A DNA stretch of 64,000 nt from Streptomyces sp. NL15-2K (GTDB lineage: Bacteria > Actinomycetota > Actinomycetes > Streptomycetales > Streptomycetaceae): the NCBI RefSeq assembly GCF_030551255.1, contig NZ_CP130630.1:2275501-2339500 (forward strand). The letters run 5' to 3'. Below are positions 36,821 through 44,640 of this stretch, one piece after another (position 1 is the first letter of the stretch; every line of letters begins with the position of its first letter). The position numbers were made by a program, and so were the translations under genes. The notes beneath the pieces are model-generated. The model searched no databases, was not told where the DNA came from, and was given only the letters and a program-made list of their open reading frames with translations.

Positions 36821-38187
36821 AAGCGTTCGAAGGAGCGGCGGAGCTCCCAGTCGGTCACCGCGGCGTCGAAGGCGTCCAGTTCGACGCGCGCCATGTTGCG
36901 GTAGTGCGCGACGACCTCGTCACCGAAGGCGGCCTTGGCGATCGGGCTGTTCTCCCAGAGCTCGGCGGCCTCGCGGAGCGTGGTGGGGACGTGCGCGAAG
37001 TCGGCGGCGTAGGCGTTGCCCGGACACGGCTCGGGCAGTTCCAGCTTCTGCTCGATGCCGTACAGGCCGGCCGCCACAAGGCCGGCCACCGCCAGATGCG
37101 GATTCACGTCGCCGCCGGGCAGCCGGTTCTCGAAGCGCAGGGAGCGGCCGTGGCCGACCACCCGCAGGGCGCAGGTGCGGTTGTCGTAGCCCCAGGCGAC
37201 GGCGGTCGGGGCGAAGGAGCCGGGCTGGAACCGCTTGTAGGAGTTGATGTTGGGGGCGTAGAGCAGCGAGAAGTCGCGGAGTGCGGCGAGCTGTCCGGCC
37301 AGGAAGTACCGCATGACGTCCGACATGCCGCCCGGGTCCTGTGGGGAACCCGTCATCGCGTTGTTGCCGGCGGCGTCCGCGAGCGAGAGGTGGATGTGGC
37401 AGGAGTTGCCCTCGCGCTCGTTGTACTTGGCCATGAAGGTGAGCGAGACGCCCTCCTGGGCGGCGATCTCCTTGGCGCCGGTCTTGTAGATGGCGTGCTG
37501 GTCGCAGGTGACCAGGGCGTCGTCGTAGCGGAAGACGATCTCGTGCTGGCCGGGGTTGCACTCGCCCTTGGCGGACTCCACGGTGAGGCCGGCGCCGGTC
37601 ATCTCGTTGCGGATGCGTCGGAGCAGGGGCTCGATCCGGCCGGTCCCGAGCACCGAGTAGTCGATGTTGTACTGGTTGGCCGGAGTGAGCCCGCTGTAGC
37701 CCGCGTCCCAGGCTTGCTCGTAGGTGTCCTTGAAGACGATGAACTCCAGCTCCGTGCCGACCTGGGCGGTGAAGCCGTGCTCGGCGAGGCGTTCCAGCTG
37801 GCGGCGCAGGATCTGGCGGGGGGCGGCCACCACCGGGGAGCCGTCGTTCCAGGCGAGGTCGGCGACGAGCATGGCCGTGCCCTCGTTCCAGGGGACGCGG
37901 CGCAGGGTGCTCAGGTCGGGGTGCATGGCGAAGTCGCCGTAACCGCGGTCCCAGGAGGACATCGCGTAGCCGTCGACGGTGTTCATCTCGGTGTCGACGG
38001 CGAGGAGGTAGTTGCAGCCCTCGGTGCCGTGGTGGAGGACCTCGTCGAGGAAGAAACGGGCGGCGAACCGCTTGCCCTGGAGCCGCCCTTGCATATCGGG
38101 AAAGGCCAGGACGACAGTGTCGATCTCACCGCCGGCGACGAGGGCGTGCAGCTCCTCGACGCCGAGCGGGGGTGTGCGGTCTGCCAC
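36817..38187 (-). CDS. glnA4: GlnA4-type gamma-glutamylethanolamide/polyamine synthetase
   Basis: 456 residues of the glutamine-synthetase fold: beta-grasp region near the N terminus (DTVVLAFPDMQGRLQGKR), catalytic region with LEFIVFKDTYEQAW, NREGNSCHIHLSLADAAGNN and INSYKRFQPGSFAPTAVAWG plus the terminal RLPGGDVNPHLAVAGLVAAG. The order and context (ALDH and SDR downstream, FadR regulator divergent) match the S. coelicolor SCO1613 locus, whose product was reported as gamma-glutamylethanolamide synthetase rather than true glutamine synthetase. It joins glutamate to ethanolamine (or another amine) with ATP. First gene of a three-gene operon; a candidate operator lies 42 bases upstream. Confidence 0.9.
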   Translation of the reverse strand: MADRTPPLGVEELHALVAGGEIDTVVLAFPDMQGRLQGKRFAARFFLDEVLHHGTEGCNYLLAVDTEMNTVDGYAMSSWDRGYGDFAMHPDLSTLRRVPWNEGTAMLVADLAWNDGSPVVAAPRQILRRQLERLAEHGFTAQVGTELEFIVFKDTYEQAWDAGYSGLTPANQYNIDYSVLGTGRIEPLLRRIRNEMTGAGLTVESAKGECNPGQHEIVFRYDDALVTCDQHAIYKTGAKEIAAQEGVSLTFMAKYNEREGNSCHIHLSLADAAGNNAMTGSPQDPGGMSDVMRYFLAGQLAALRDFSLLYAPNINSYKRFQPGSFAPTAVAWGYDNRTCALRVVGHGRSLRFENRLPGGDVNPHLAVAGLVAAGLYGIEQKLELPEPCPGNAYAADFAHVPTTLREAAELWENSPIAKAAFGDEVVAHYRNMARVELDAFDAAVTDWELRRSFERL

Positions 38188-38228
38188 GGGAAAGCCTCCT
38201 TCGGCTTCTTCGGTCAGCCGGAAGCCCT

Positions 38229-38251
38229 AAGGTATTGGTGAGAACCATTGC
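38229..38251. promoter_or_regulatory. Candidate FadR-type operator 1 (glnA4/regulator divergent promoter)
   Basis: AAGGTATTGGTGAGAACCAT continuing TGC contains a TGGT-N4-ACCA palindrome typical of FadR/GntR sites. It is shared with 39048-39070 (18 of 23 bases) and sits between the divergent glnA4-type and regulator genes. Confidence 0.55.
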
Positions 38252-38272
38252 TTGGGAAGGGGGCACGGCCAT

Positions 38273-39007
38273 ATGTCGGTGGACGCTGACGGCGGCCCGG
38301 ACGACCGGCTGACCCCGGTGCTGCGACCGGTGCGGGCGGGCAACGGCTTCGAGGAGGCGCTGGAGCAGATCCTCCAGGTGGTCCGGCTGGGCCTGGTGCC
38401 GGGCGGCGAGCGGCTGCCCGCGGAGCGGGAACTGGCGGAGCGGCTCGGGATCAGCCGGGTGACGCTGCGCGAGGTGCTGAAGGTGCTCCAGGACCAGGGC
38501 CTGGTGGAGTCGCGGCGCGGGCGGTACGGCGGAACGTTCGTCCTGCCCCGCGCGGACGCGGGCGGCGAGGACGAGCTGCGGCGGCGGATCTCCGAGGTCG
38601 ACATCGAGGACGTCCTGCGCTTCCGGGAGGTCCTCGAGGTGGGTGCGGCAGGACTGTGCGCGACGCACGGTCTGTCCGCGGAGCAGGCGGACCGGTTGCG
38701 GGAGGCGTTGGCCGCGACGCAGGACGCGCCGCTGACCGAGTACCGCCGCCTGGACACACTGCTCCACCTCACGCTGGCCGAGCTGTGCGGCTCGCCGACG
38801 CTGACCGCGCAGTACGCGGCGGTCCGGGCGTCGGTGAACGACCTGCTCGACTGCATACCGCTCCTCGTCCGCAACCTGGAGCACTCGCAGCGCCAGCACA
38901 CCGCGCTGGTCGAGTCGGTGCTCGACGGGGACGCGGACGGGGCGCGGGAGATGATGCGGGAGCACTGCGCGGGGACGGCGGCGCTGTTGCGGGGATTCCT
39001 GGCGTGA
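38273..39007 (+). CDS. FadR-family (GntR) transcriptional regulator
   Basis: 244 residues from ATG 38273 (MSVDADGG; AAGGGGG upstream). Residues about 20-90 are the GntR winged helix (LPAERELAERLGISRVTLRE, then a GRYGGTF wing) and about 110-240 the FCD helical ligand domain (RFREVLEVGAAGLCA, then RRLDTLLHLTLAELCGSPT, with the metal-binding H/D residues). Divergent from glnA4, it most likely represses the cluster until an amine or glutamylated product binds; the S. coelicolor homologue beside glnA4 has been described as a glnA4 repressor (EpuRII, from memory). Followed after 73 bases by the C26 hydrolase gene in the same direction. Confidence 0.92.
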   Translation: MSVDADGGPDDRLTPVLRPVRAGNGFEEALEQILQVVRLGLVPGGERLPAERELAERLGISRVTLREVLKVLQDQGLVESRRGRYGGTFVLPRADAGGEDELRRRISEVDIEDVLRFREVLEVGAAGLCATHGLSAEQADRLREALAATQDAPLTEYRRLDTLLHLTLAELCGSPTLTAQYAAVRASVNDLLDCIPLLVRNLEHSQRQHTALVESVLDGDADGAREMMREHCAGTAALLRGFLA

Positions 39008-39047
39008 GCGGTATGAACGCCCTTGCCGTCCGGGGTGACACTCGGCA

Positions 39048-39070
39048 AAGGTATAGGTGTATTCCATTGC
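39048..39070 (+). promoter_or_regulatory. Candidate FadR-type operator 2 (hydrolase promoter)
   Basis: AAGGTATAGGTGTATTCCAT continuing TGC lies 10-33 bases before the hydrolase ATG and matches operator 1 outside the central spacer. This suggests the same regulator controls both arms of the pathway. Confidence 0.5.
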
Positions 39071-39080
39071 GGGAGGGCGC

Positions 39081-39776
39081 ATGGCGGACAGGCCGTTGAT
39101 CGGGATCAGTACCTACCTGGAGGCCGGGGCGCGCTGGGGCGTGTGGGAGCTGGAGGCCGCTCTGCTGCCCGCCGGGTATCCGCGGCTCGTGCAGCGGGCG
39201 GGCGGTCTGGCCGCGATGCTCCCGCCGGACGCGCCGGAGCACGCCGCCGCGGCCGTCGCCCGCCTCGACGGCCTGGTGATCGCGGGCGGCCCGGACGTCG
39301 AGCCGGTCCGCTACGGCGCCGAGACCGACCCCCGCACCGGGCCGCCCGCGCGCGCCCGGGACACCTGGGAGCTCGCGCTCATCGACGCGGCGCTGACGGC
39401 GGGCGTCCCGCTCTTGGGCATCTGCCGGGGCATGCAGTTGCTGAACGTCGCCCTGGGCGGCACGCTCGCGCAGCACATCGAGGGGCACGCGGAGGTGCCC
39501 GGCGTCTTCGGCCGGCACTTCGTGAAGCCGGTGCCGGGCACGTCGTACGCCGATGTCGTCCCGGAGGAGACGTCCGTACCGACGTTCCACCACCAGGCCG
39601 TGGACCGCCTCGGCACGGGCCTGGTCCCGTCGGCGTACGCGGCGGACGGGACGGTGGAGGCCGTGGAGCTCCCCGGCCCCCACTGGGTGGTGGGCGTGCA
39701 GTGGCATCCGGAGATGGGTGAGGACGTCCGGGTCATGCGCGCACTGGTCGAGGCCGCGTCTCGCACCGCTTCCTGA
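39081..39776 (+). CDS. Gamma-glutamyl-amide hydrolase (peptidase C26, PuuD-like)
   Basis: 231 residues from ATG 39081 (GGGAGGGCGC before it). Class I glutamine-amidotransferase fold: LGICRGMQLLNVALGG supplies the nucleophilic Cys and VVGVQWHPEMGED the His and Glu. DGLVIAGGPDVEPVRYG is the PuuD/C26 oxyanion segment. It should hydrolyse the gamma-glutamyl amide formed and oxidised by the divergent operon (for instance gamma-glutamylglycine to glutamate and glycine), completing the cycle. Its 3' end overlaps the converging phosphotransferase pseudogene by 44 bases. Confidence 0.92.
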   Translation: MADRPLIGISTYLEAGARWGVWELEAALLPAGYPRLVQRAGGLAAMLPPDAPEHAAAAVARLDGLVIAGGPDVEPVRYGAETDPRTGPPARARDTWELALIDAALTAGVPLLGICRGMQLLNVALGGTLAQHIEGHAEVPGVFGRHFVKPVPGTSYADVVPEETSVPTFHHQAVDRLGTGLVPSAYAADGTVEAVELPGPHWVVGVQWHPEMGEDVRVMRALVEAASRTAS

Positions 39777-40699
39777 GCCAGGCCAGGGCCGCTTCGCCCT
39801 GCGCCCGCTGGAAGGCGCGGAGCGTGGGGATGCCCGGGGGCGGCGGCAGGAGCGAGTGCTGGAGGAAGTATCCGGCGAGGCCCGCCAAGGCGGCGGTGAC
39901 GGCGTCCGGGTCGGCGCCGCGGCCCAGCGGGTGGGCCGCGAAGACCTCCTCCGGGTCCGGGCCGCCCTGGGCGCGGACGCAGGGCAGCATGATCAGCAGG
40001 TCGAACCAGGGCGCGGCGCGTACGGCGTGCGGCCAGTCGACGAAGACCACGCGGTCGTCGGCGGTGAGCACCCGGCGGGAGGGCGGCGGCGTTGCGGGCC
40101 TCGGCGCGGTGCATGCCCGGGCTGTGGGGGTTGGTAGCTGCTCGCGAGAGAGTGTCCATGAGGCCGATTTAGCTCGATCGTGTGATGGTCGGCTCGCGAG
40201 CTTGCGGCATGTTGGGCCGACCGGGTTAACGTGATCGTGCGACCTGGGACGCCGGGTACGGCGCCAGCGTGCGGGGCCCCCGCTCCACCAGAGGATGGTT
40301 CGGGGCCTCCCCGTCGCCACTGGCCGTACCCACCTGGCCAGGTCGCGCAGGGAACTGGCCTCCCAGGACCGGACCACGCACAGGATGCGTGTCGCCGCCC
40401 CGGGGCTGAGTACGCCGGGGACCAGTGCGCCCAAGACCGTTCGGGGCGTGCGACTGAACGGGCTCACCCCTGCTCAGTCTTCAGGAACGGTTGGCGTCCC
40501 CGCTGACCGCCTTGACGAAGGCGCGGCGTCCGTCGGCGGTGCGGACGCGGGTGGCCGCGCCGGGCGAGAAGCCGCCGGGTTGGGTGACGGCGTGCACGAC
40601 GGGGCCACCGAGGACGTCCGCGACCGCGTCGCGTACGGGCTCCGGGAGATGCGCCCAGGGGATACGGGTGCCTGTGGCCGGTGGGGCGGAGGGGGACAT
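39733..40699 (-). pseudogene. Aminoglycoside-phosphotransferase-like gene, interrupted and internally deleted
   Basis: The N-terminal piece (40699 down to about 40489, MSPSAPPATGTRIPWAHLPE ... FVKAVSGDAN) and the continuation (from about 40134, NPHSPGMHRAEARNAAAL) are in the same phase once a 360-bp insertion is removed. After AAALP a second lesion, a deletion of the segment that should contain the HxDxxxxN catalytic loop with a frame shift, joins to VLTADDRVVFVDWPHAVRAAP (the metal-binding aspartate region). The 3' part reads to a stop at 39733, overlapping the C26 hydrolase gene. It would have been an APH/choline-kinase-fold phosphotransferase. Non-functional. Confidence 0.8.
40129..40494. 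mobile_element. 360-bp insertion flanked by GGTTGG repeats in the phosphotransferase gene
   Basis: GGTTGG occurs at 40129-40134 and 40489-40494, in the same codon phase of the split gene. The 354 bases between have no terminal inverted repeats I can see and no intact gene. They hold a GCTCGCGAG palindrome near 40139-40149, repeated at 40191-40199, and an ATCGTG repeat. This could be an old insertion-sequence remnant with a 6-bp target duplication, but the family is not recognised. Confidence 0.55.
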
Positions 40700-41145
40700 G
40701 CGGTCATGGTGCGGGACCACTGAGGCGGTGCGCCAAGGGTTTTCACCGCCCGCCCGATCATCGCTCAGGGCCCTCGCGGGCACGGTCAGGATCTGGCCAA
40801 CCACATAGAGCTACGCCACAGCCCGGACTTCGCCGCTCCGCCGCCGGGGGAACGCGACCTCTGACCGCAGACCTGGGGTGCGGGCGGGAACACGGACGAC
40901 CGGTTCGCGCATTGAAATGAACGGCAGGGTTGTTTCGCCGGTCCCTCGGCTGCCCGGCCGGCCCGGGCCGCTGATCCACTGGCGCGAACTGTGAGGTCCG
41001 AGGACACCCAATGTGACATCGATGTGACGGCCGCATGAAACGGTTTGCCGAACCTGCGTAAGGTGCAGACAACTCATCAGAAGCGGTGCGCCACAGCAGG
41101 CGCGCACGGGAACCGGAACGACGAGCGAAGGAAGGAGCCGGAGCC
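40700..41145. other. Long intergenic region, no gene seen
   Basis: 446 bases between the broken phosphotransferase gene and the XRE-cupin gene. The A+T richer stretch near 40995-41080 (CCAATGTGACATCGATGTGA) probably holds the promoter for the regulator. No conserved frame or structured RNA is evident. Confidence 0.55.
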
Positions 41146-41715
41146 ATGGGCGATTACAAAGAGCAGCCCCTTCGGGTGGGTGCGGCTGTACGGCGCCGGC
41201 GCCGATCGCTGGAGCTCACTCTCGCCGTCGTGGCCGAGCGCAGCGGCCTGTCGGTCCCCTTCCTGAGCCAGATCGAGAACGAGCGGGCACGGCCCAGCAG
41301 AAGCTCCCTGGAGAAGGTCGCCGACGCCCTGCGCACCACCGCCGTCGAACTTCTCGCCGCCGCCGACCCGGCGTGCAGCGTCGATGTCGTACGCGCGGAG
41401 GGCGTCGAGTCGGCGCTCGCGCCCCAGGTACGTTCCCTGGTGCGCGGTCACCACCAGATGCACGCCTCGGAATTCACCGGGGACCACGACGCGGGCCGCG
41501 AATTCCAGTACCGCAACGACCAGTTGATGTACGTGGCCGACGGCGGCGTGGAGATCGAGGCGGAGGGCCGCGCCTACCGTCTCGGGCGCGGCGACACTCT
41601 GTATCTCACCGGCGGGGTCCGCCACCGCTGGCGGGCGACGGTGGCGGACACCCGCGTGGTCGTCGTCGCGGTGGCCGAGCACATCGAGGCGGTCCAGGAC
41701 CGGCCACGCCAGTGA
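41146..41715 (+). CDS. XRE-family regulator with cupin sensor domain
   Basis: 189 residues from ATG 41146 (GGAGCCGGAGCC upstream). An N-terminal HTH (VVAERSGLSVPFLSQIENER) is followed by a C-terminal cupin barrel (about 105-175, QLMYVADGGVEIEAEGRAYR then RGDTLYLTGGVRHRWRA, with metal-binding histidine in the GGVRH turn). These two-domain regulators control amine, amino-acid or antibiotic genes and sense small ligands with the cupin. The stop overlaps the GTG start of the metal-receptor gene by four bases; the pair is an operon. Confidence 0.92.
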   Translation: MGDYKEQPLRVGAAVRRRRRSLELTLAVVAERSGLSVPFLSQIENERARPSRSSLEKVADALRTTAVELLAAADPACSVDVVRAEGVESALAPQVRSLVRGHHQMHASEFTGDHDAGREFQYRNDQLMYVADGGVEIEAEGRAYRLGRGDTLYLTGGVRHRWRATVADTRVVVVAVAEHIEAVQDRPRQ

Positions 41716-42434
41716 GGGTCGTCTCGCTCGTCCCGTCGCTCACGGAGGCCTTGGCCGCGACGCTCCCCTCCGCCCTGGTCGGCGCCACCGACTGGTGTAC
41801 GCACCCGGCCGACCTGGACGTCACCCGAATCGGTGGCACCAAGAACCCGAAGGTCGACCGGATCGTCGCCCTCGCCCCCGACCTGGTGATCGCCAACGAG
41901 GAGGAGAACCGCGCCCCCGACCTGGCCGCCCTGCGCGCGGCAGGCGTCGAGGTACTGGTGACCGAGGTACGCGACGTACCGCAGGCCTTCGAGGAACTGG
42001 CGCGGGTGCTTCGGGCCTGCGGCGCGACGGTTCGACCGCGCTGGCTGGACGAGGCGGAGCGGGCCTGGTCGGCGCTGGGGCCGCCGGCGCGCCGTACGGC
42101 AGCCGTCGTACCGATCTGGCGCCGCCCGTGGATGGTGCTGGGCCGCGAGACGTTCGCGGGCGACGTCCTGTCACGCCTGGGTGTCGACCACCTGTACGCG
42201 ACGCACACCGAGCGCTATCCACGCGTCCCCGTCGAGGACCTCCGAGCGGCGGCACCGGACGTGGTCGTCCTCCCGGACGAGCCGTACCGCTTCACGGCCG
42301 ACGACGGCCCGGAGGCCTTCCCGGGCCTGCCGTGCGCGCTGGTCAGCGGCCGGCACCTGACGTGGTACGGACCGTCGTTGGCCGAGGCACCGCGGGTACT
42401 GGGCGAGGCGCTGCGAGCAGCTCGCCCGAGGTGA
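41712..42434 (+). CDS. Helical-backbone metal-receptor/cobalamin-binding-like protein
   Basis: 240 residues from GTG 41712. It has the BtuF-like periplasmic-binding-protein III fold: RVVSLVPSLTEALAATLPSA, GATDWCTHPADLDVTRIGGT, IVALAPDLVIANEEENRAPD and AVVPIWRRPWMVLGRETFAG. No signal peptide is present, so this is a cytosolic receptor-like protein rather than a lipoprotein; such proteins are widespread in actinobacteria and have been proposed to bind cobalamin or heme-like ligands. The 4-base overlap with the cupin regulator suggests it provides or senses the signal that the regulator controls. Confidence 0.82.
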   Translation: MRVVSLVPSLTEALAATLPSALVGATDWCTHPADLDVTRIGGTKNPKVDRIVALAPDLVIANEEENRAPDLAALRAAGVEVLVTEVRDVPQAFEELARVLRACGATVRPRWLDEAERAWSALGPPARRTAAVVPIWRRPWMVLGRETFAGDVLSRLGVDHLYATHTERYPRVPVEDLRAAAPDVVVLPDEPYRFTADDGPEAFPGLPCALVSGRHLTWYGPSLAEAPRVLGEALRAARPR

Positions 42435-42522
42435 CGGACGGCGGTGCCCATGTGTCCACCGTCTCGCCGGTCAACGCCCCCCGACCAGGGGGTATGTCTC
42501 TGTCAGGGCATAAGGTGTCTTT

Positions 42523-43458
42523 ATGAGCGGCCTTGGGGAACAGCGGAACGGCCGGTCAGTGGCCGGTGGCTCGCTGGCACACCGGGTGCCGGATCTCGGG
42601 GCGCTGGAACTGCTGCTGGCGGTGGCGCGGCTCGGGAGTCTCGGCGGGGCGGCGCGCGAGCTGGGCATCACGCAGCCGGCGGCCAGCAGCCGGATCCGCT
42701 CGATGGAACGCCAGTTGGGCGTCGCGCTGGTGGACCGTTCACCGCGCGGTTCCCGGCTCACGGACGCCGGTGCGCTGGTGACGGACTGGGCGCGGCGGAT
42801 CGTGGAGGCGTCGGAGGCCTTCGACGCGGGGGCTCAGGCGCTGCGGGACCGGCGGGACTCGCGGCTGCGCGTGGCGGCGAGCATGACGATCGCCGAGTAC
42901 CTGCTGCCGGGCTGGCTGCTCGCGCTGCGCGCCCAGCGGCCGGACACGGCGGTGTCGCTGCTCGCGGGCAACTCGGCGGCGGTGGCGCAGCGGCTGCTGG
43001 CGGACGAGGCGGACCTGGGTTTCGTGGAGGGGCTCACCGTGCCGACGGGCCTCGACTCCGTGGTCATCGCCCACGACCACCTGATCGTGGTGACGGCCCC
43101 CAAGCACGCCTGGGCACGCCGGCGCCGCCCGCTGGAGGCCTCGGAACTGGCGGTGACGCCGTTGATCCTGCGGGAGAAGGGCTCGGGGACCCGGCAGGTG
43201 CTGGATGCCGCGCTGGGCGGGCTCGCAAGGCCGTTGATCGAGTTGTCGTCCACTACGGCGGTGAAGGCCGCGGCCGTCAGCGGGGCCGGGCCGGCCGTAC
43301 TGAGCGAACTGGCCGTGGGCGAGGAGTTGGCGATGCGCCGCCTGGTGCGCGTGCCGCTGGAGGACGTGTCACTCGCCCGAGACCTGAGGGCGGTGTGGCC
43401 GACGGGGCACCGACCGGTGGGACCGGCACGGGAGTTGCTGTCGCTGACGCGGGGATAG
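42523..43458 (+). CDS. LysR-family transcriptional regulator
   Basis: 311 residues from ATG 42523. HTH near residues 28-85 (LLLAVARLGSLGGAARELGI, TQPAASSRIRSMERQLGVAL), then the two-lobe effector domain (RLRVAASMTIAEYLLPGWLL, DLGFVEGLTVPTGLDSVVIA, AGPAVLSELAVGEELAMRRL). Like CysB-type regulators it binds a coinducer between lobes. In related Streptomyces this gene faces a transporter; here the divergent side is the metal-receptor gene in the same direction, so its target is unknown. An A+T richer 88-base upstream region (GTCTCTGTCAGGGCATAAGG) holds the promoter. Confidence 0.9.
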   Translation: MSGLGEQRNGRSVAGGSLAHRVPDLGALELLLAVARLGSLGGAARELGITQPAASSRIRSMERQLGVALVDRSPRGSRLTDAGALVTDWARRIVEASEAFDAGAQALRDRRDSRLRVAASMTIAEYLLPGWLLALRAQRPDTAVSLLAGNSAAVAQRLLADEADLGFVEGLTVPTGLDSVVIAHDHLIVVTAPKHAWARRRRPLEASELAVTPLILREKGSGTRQVLDAALGGLARPLIELSSTTAVKAAAVSGAGPAVLSELAVGEELAMRRLVRVPLEDVSLARDLRAVWPTGHRPVGPARELLSLTRG

Positions 43459-43488
43459 GGCAGGCGCAAGGGAAGTGTTCCGAGCCGG

Positions 43489-43522
43489 TGGGCCCCACCC
43501 GGGCCGAAGCCGGGTGAGGCCC
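43489..43522. terminator. Bidirectional terminator between LysR and secreted protein 1
   Basis: GGGCCCCACCCGG paired with CCGGGTGAGGCCC around a short loop; it serves two convergent genes. Confidence 0.65.
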
Positions 43523-43532
43523 GCCTCGTCCC

Positions 43533-43967
43533 TCAGGACGCCTTGCCGCCGGTGGCCGGTCCGGCGTCACCGTTGAGCTTCGGCGTGCTGCCGTCGAACT
43601 CGATTCCGCGGAAGGTGATCGTGCGGCTCTCGCCGATGGTGTCGGACCACCCGCAACGGGTCCAGCCGGCCGCCGGTCCCAGGTAGTCGTGGCACTCGTA
43701 GTCCCAGACGTCGGTCTCGCCGTCGCCGAAACCCCAGCCGCCGACGGCGTGGTGGCCGTCCGCCTGTTCGTCCCGCACCCAGATGACGTCTCCCGCCTTC
43801 TGGAAACAGACGGTCACTCCCTTGCCCACCGAGCACGGAGCGCCACTGGGTGGGGCGGAGCCGTCCTTCGCCGTCTGCTTGACGGACTCGGTCGCCAGTG
43901 CGGGCGTGGCGGCCAGGACGACCGCGGTCACCATGGCCCCCGCCACTGTCAGGATCCTGCTGTTCAT
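43533..43967 (-). CDS. Small secreted protein, paralogue 1
   Basis: 144 residues with a signal peptide (RILTVAGAMVTAVVLAATPA, cleavage near ALA-TE). The mature part has four cysteines: CSVGKGVTVCFQKAGDVIWV, then YECHDYL and TRCGWSD. The central motif VCFQKAGDVIWVRDEQADGH is shared with the next gene (GCFAKDGDEIWVRDTRNDGN). Beta-rich, no membrane anchor. No family known to me. The two paralogues lie head-to-tail and probably originate from a duplication. Secreted bioactive or wall-binding role unknown. Confidence 0.8.
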   Translation of the reverse strand: MNSRILTVAGAMVTAVVLAATPALATESVKQTAKDGSAPPSGAPCSVGKGVTVCFQKAGDVIWVRDEQADGHHAVGGWGFGDGETDVWDYECHDYLGPAAGWTRCGWSDTIGESRTITFRGIEFDGSTPKLNGDAGPATGGKAS

Positions 43968-43993
43968 GATTGCCGGTCTCCTCTGCGGGCGGG

Positions 43994-44419
43994 TCAGGAG
44001 GTGGGAGCGATCGTCTGCGGGCTGGCCCCGTTGGGGACGATCTGGTCGCCGTCCATCGTCATGGGCCAGATGGTGATGTTCGAGTTCTCGGCGATGACGC
44101 CGGAGAGCCCGTCACACACGGTCCAGCCGGCGGCCTTGCCGGCACGGTCGTGGCAGATCTTGTCGTCGCTCGCACTGCCACCGGAGAGCCACCAGTGCAC
44201 GGCGGCGTGATTCCCGTCATTGCGGGTGTCCCGCACCCAGATCTCGTCCCCGTCCTTGGCGAAGCAGCCCTCGGCCCAGCCGCCCGTCGCGCACGCCGCC
44301 CCGGCCGGAGGTCCGCCGGCCACGTTCCGTGCCGTGGAACCGCCGGCGCCGAATGCGATTCCCGTGGTCAGAACCGTGGCGAAAAAGGCAGAGCCGATTA
44401 CGGTCGCAATTCTCTTCAA
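43994..44419 (-). CDS. Small secreted protein, paralogue 2
   Basis: 141 residues from TTG 44419, chosen because GGGGGA lies seven bases upstream and the signal peptide (KRIATVIGSAFFATVLTTGI) then begins properly. The mature part has four cysteines (ACATGGWAEGCF, KICHDRA, TVCDG) and the shared motif CFAKDGDEIWVRDTRNDGN. The DG-DxIWVRD and following H-A-x-x-x-W segment are the common core of this pair. The lower-G+C upstream sequence carries the promoter. Function unknown; the pair may form an exported duplicated module. Confidence 0.78.
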   Translation of the reverse strand: MKRIATVIGSAFFATVLTTGIAFGAGGSTARNVAGGPPAGAACATGGWAEGCFAKDGDEIWVRDTRNDGNHAAVHWWLSGGSASDDKICHDRAGKAAGWTVCDGLSGVIAENSNITIWPMTMDGDQIVPNGASPQTIAPTS

Positions 44420-44548
44420 GATGTTTCCCCCAGCATTGGTCGAGCACAGGAGAAACTCCAGGAATATGCGTCCCGGCACCCCCGTGCAGTAATAAGCTCT
44501 CACGCCGGTCGAGAGTCGATCAACCTCTGAAGGGAACGGAACGAAGGA

Positions 44549-44594
44549 GCGGGTGGAATGGTTTCAGGAGCTTCACAGAAACCATTCCACCCGC
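44549..44594 (-). terminator. Strong stem-loop after the betaine transporter operon
   Basis: Seventeen perfectly paired bases (GCGGGTGGAATGGTTTC and complement) around a 12-base loop, 47 bases past the permease stop codon. It separates this operon from the secreted-protein pair. Confidence 0.75.
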
Positions 44595-44640
44595 ACTTCC
44601 GGGGCGTGCCCGGAGGGAAGCAATCCTAAGGAGTCAGGAC

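Noticed and set aside
40168..40467. Separate gene inside the 40.1-40.5 kb insertion
   Set aside because: The minus frame (MSPFSRTPRTVLG...) has no recognisable domain or ribosome site and lies within the inserted, probably non-coding block.
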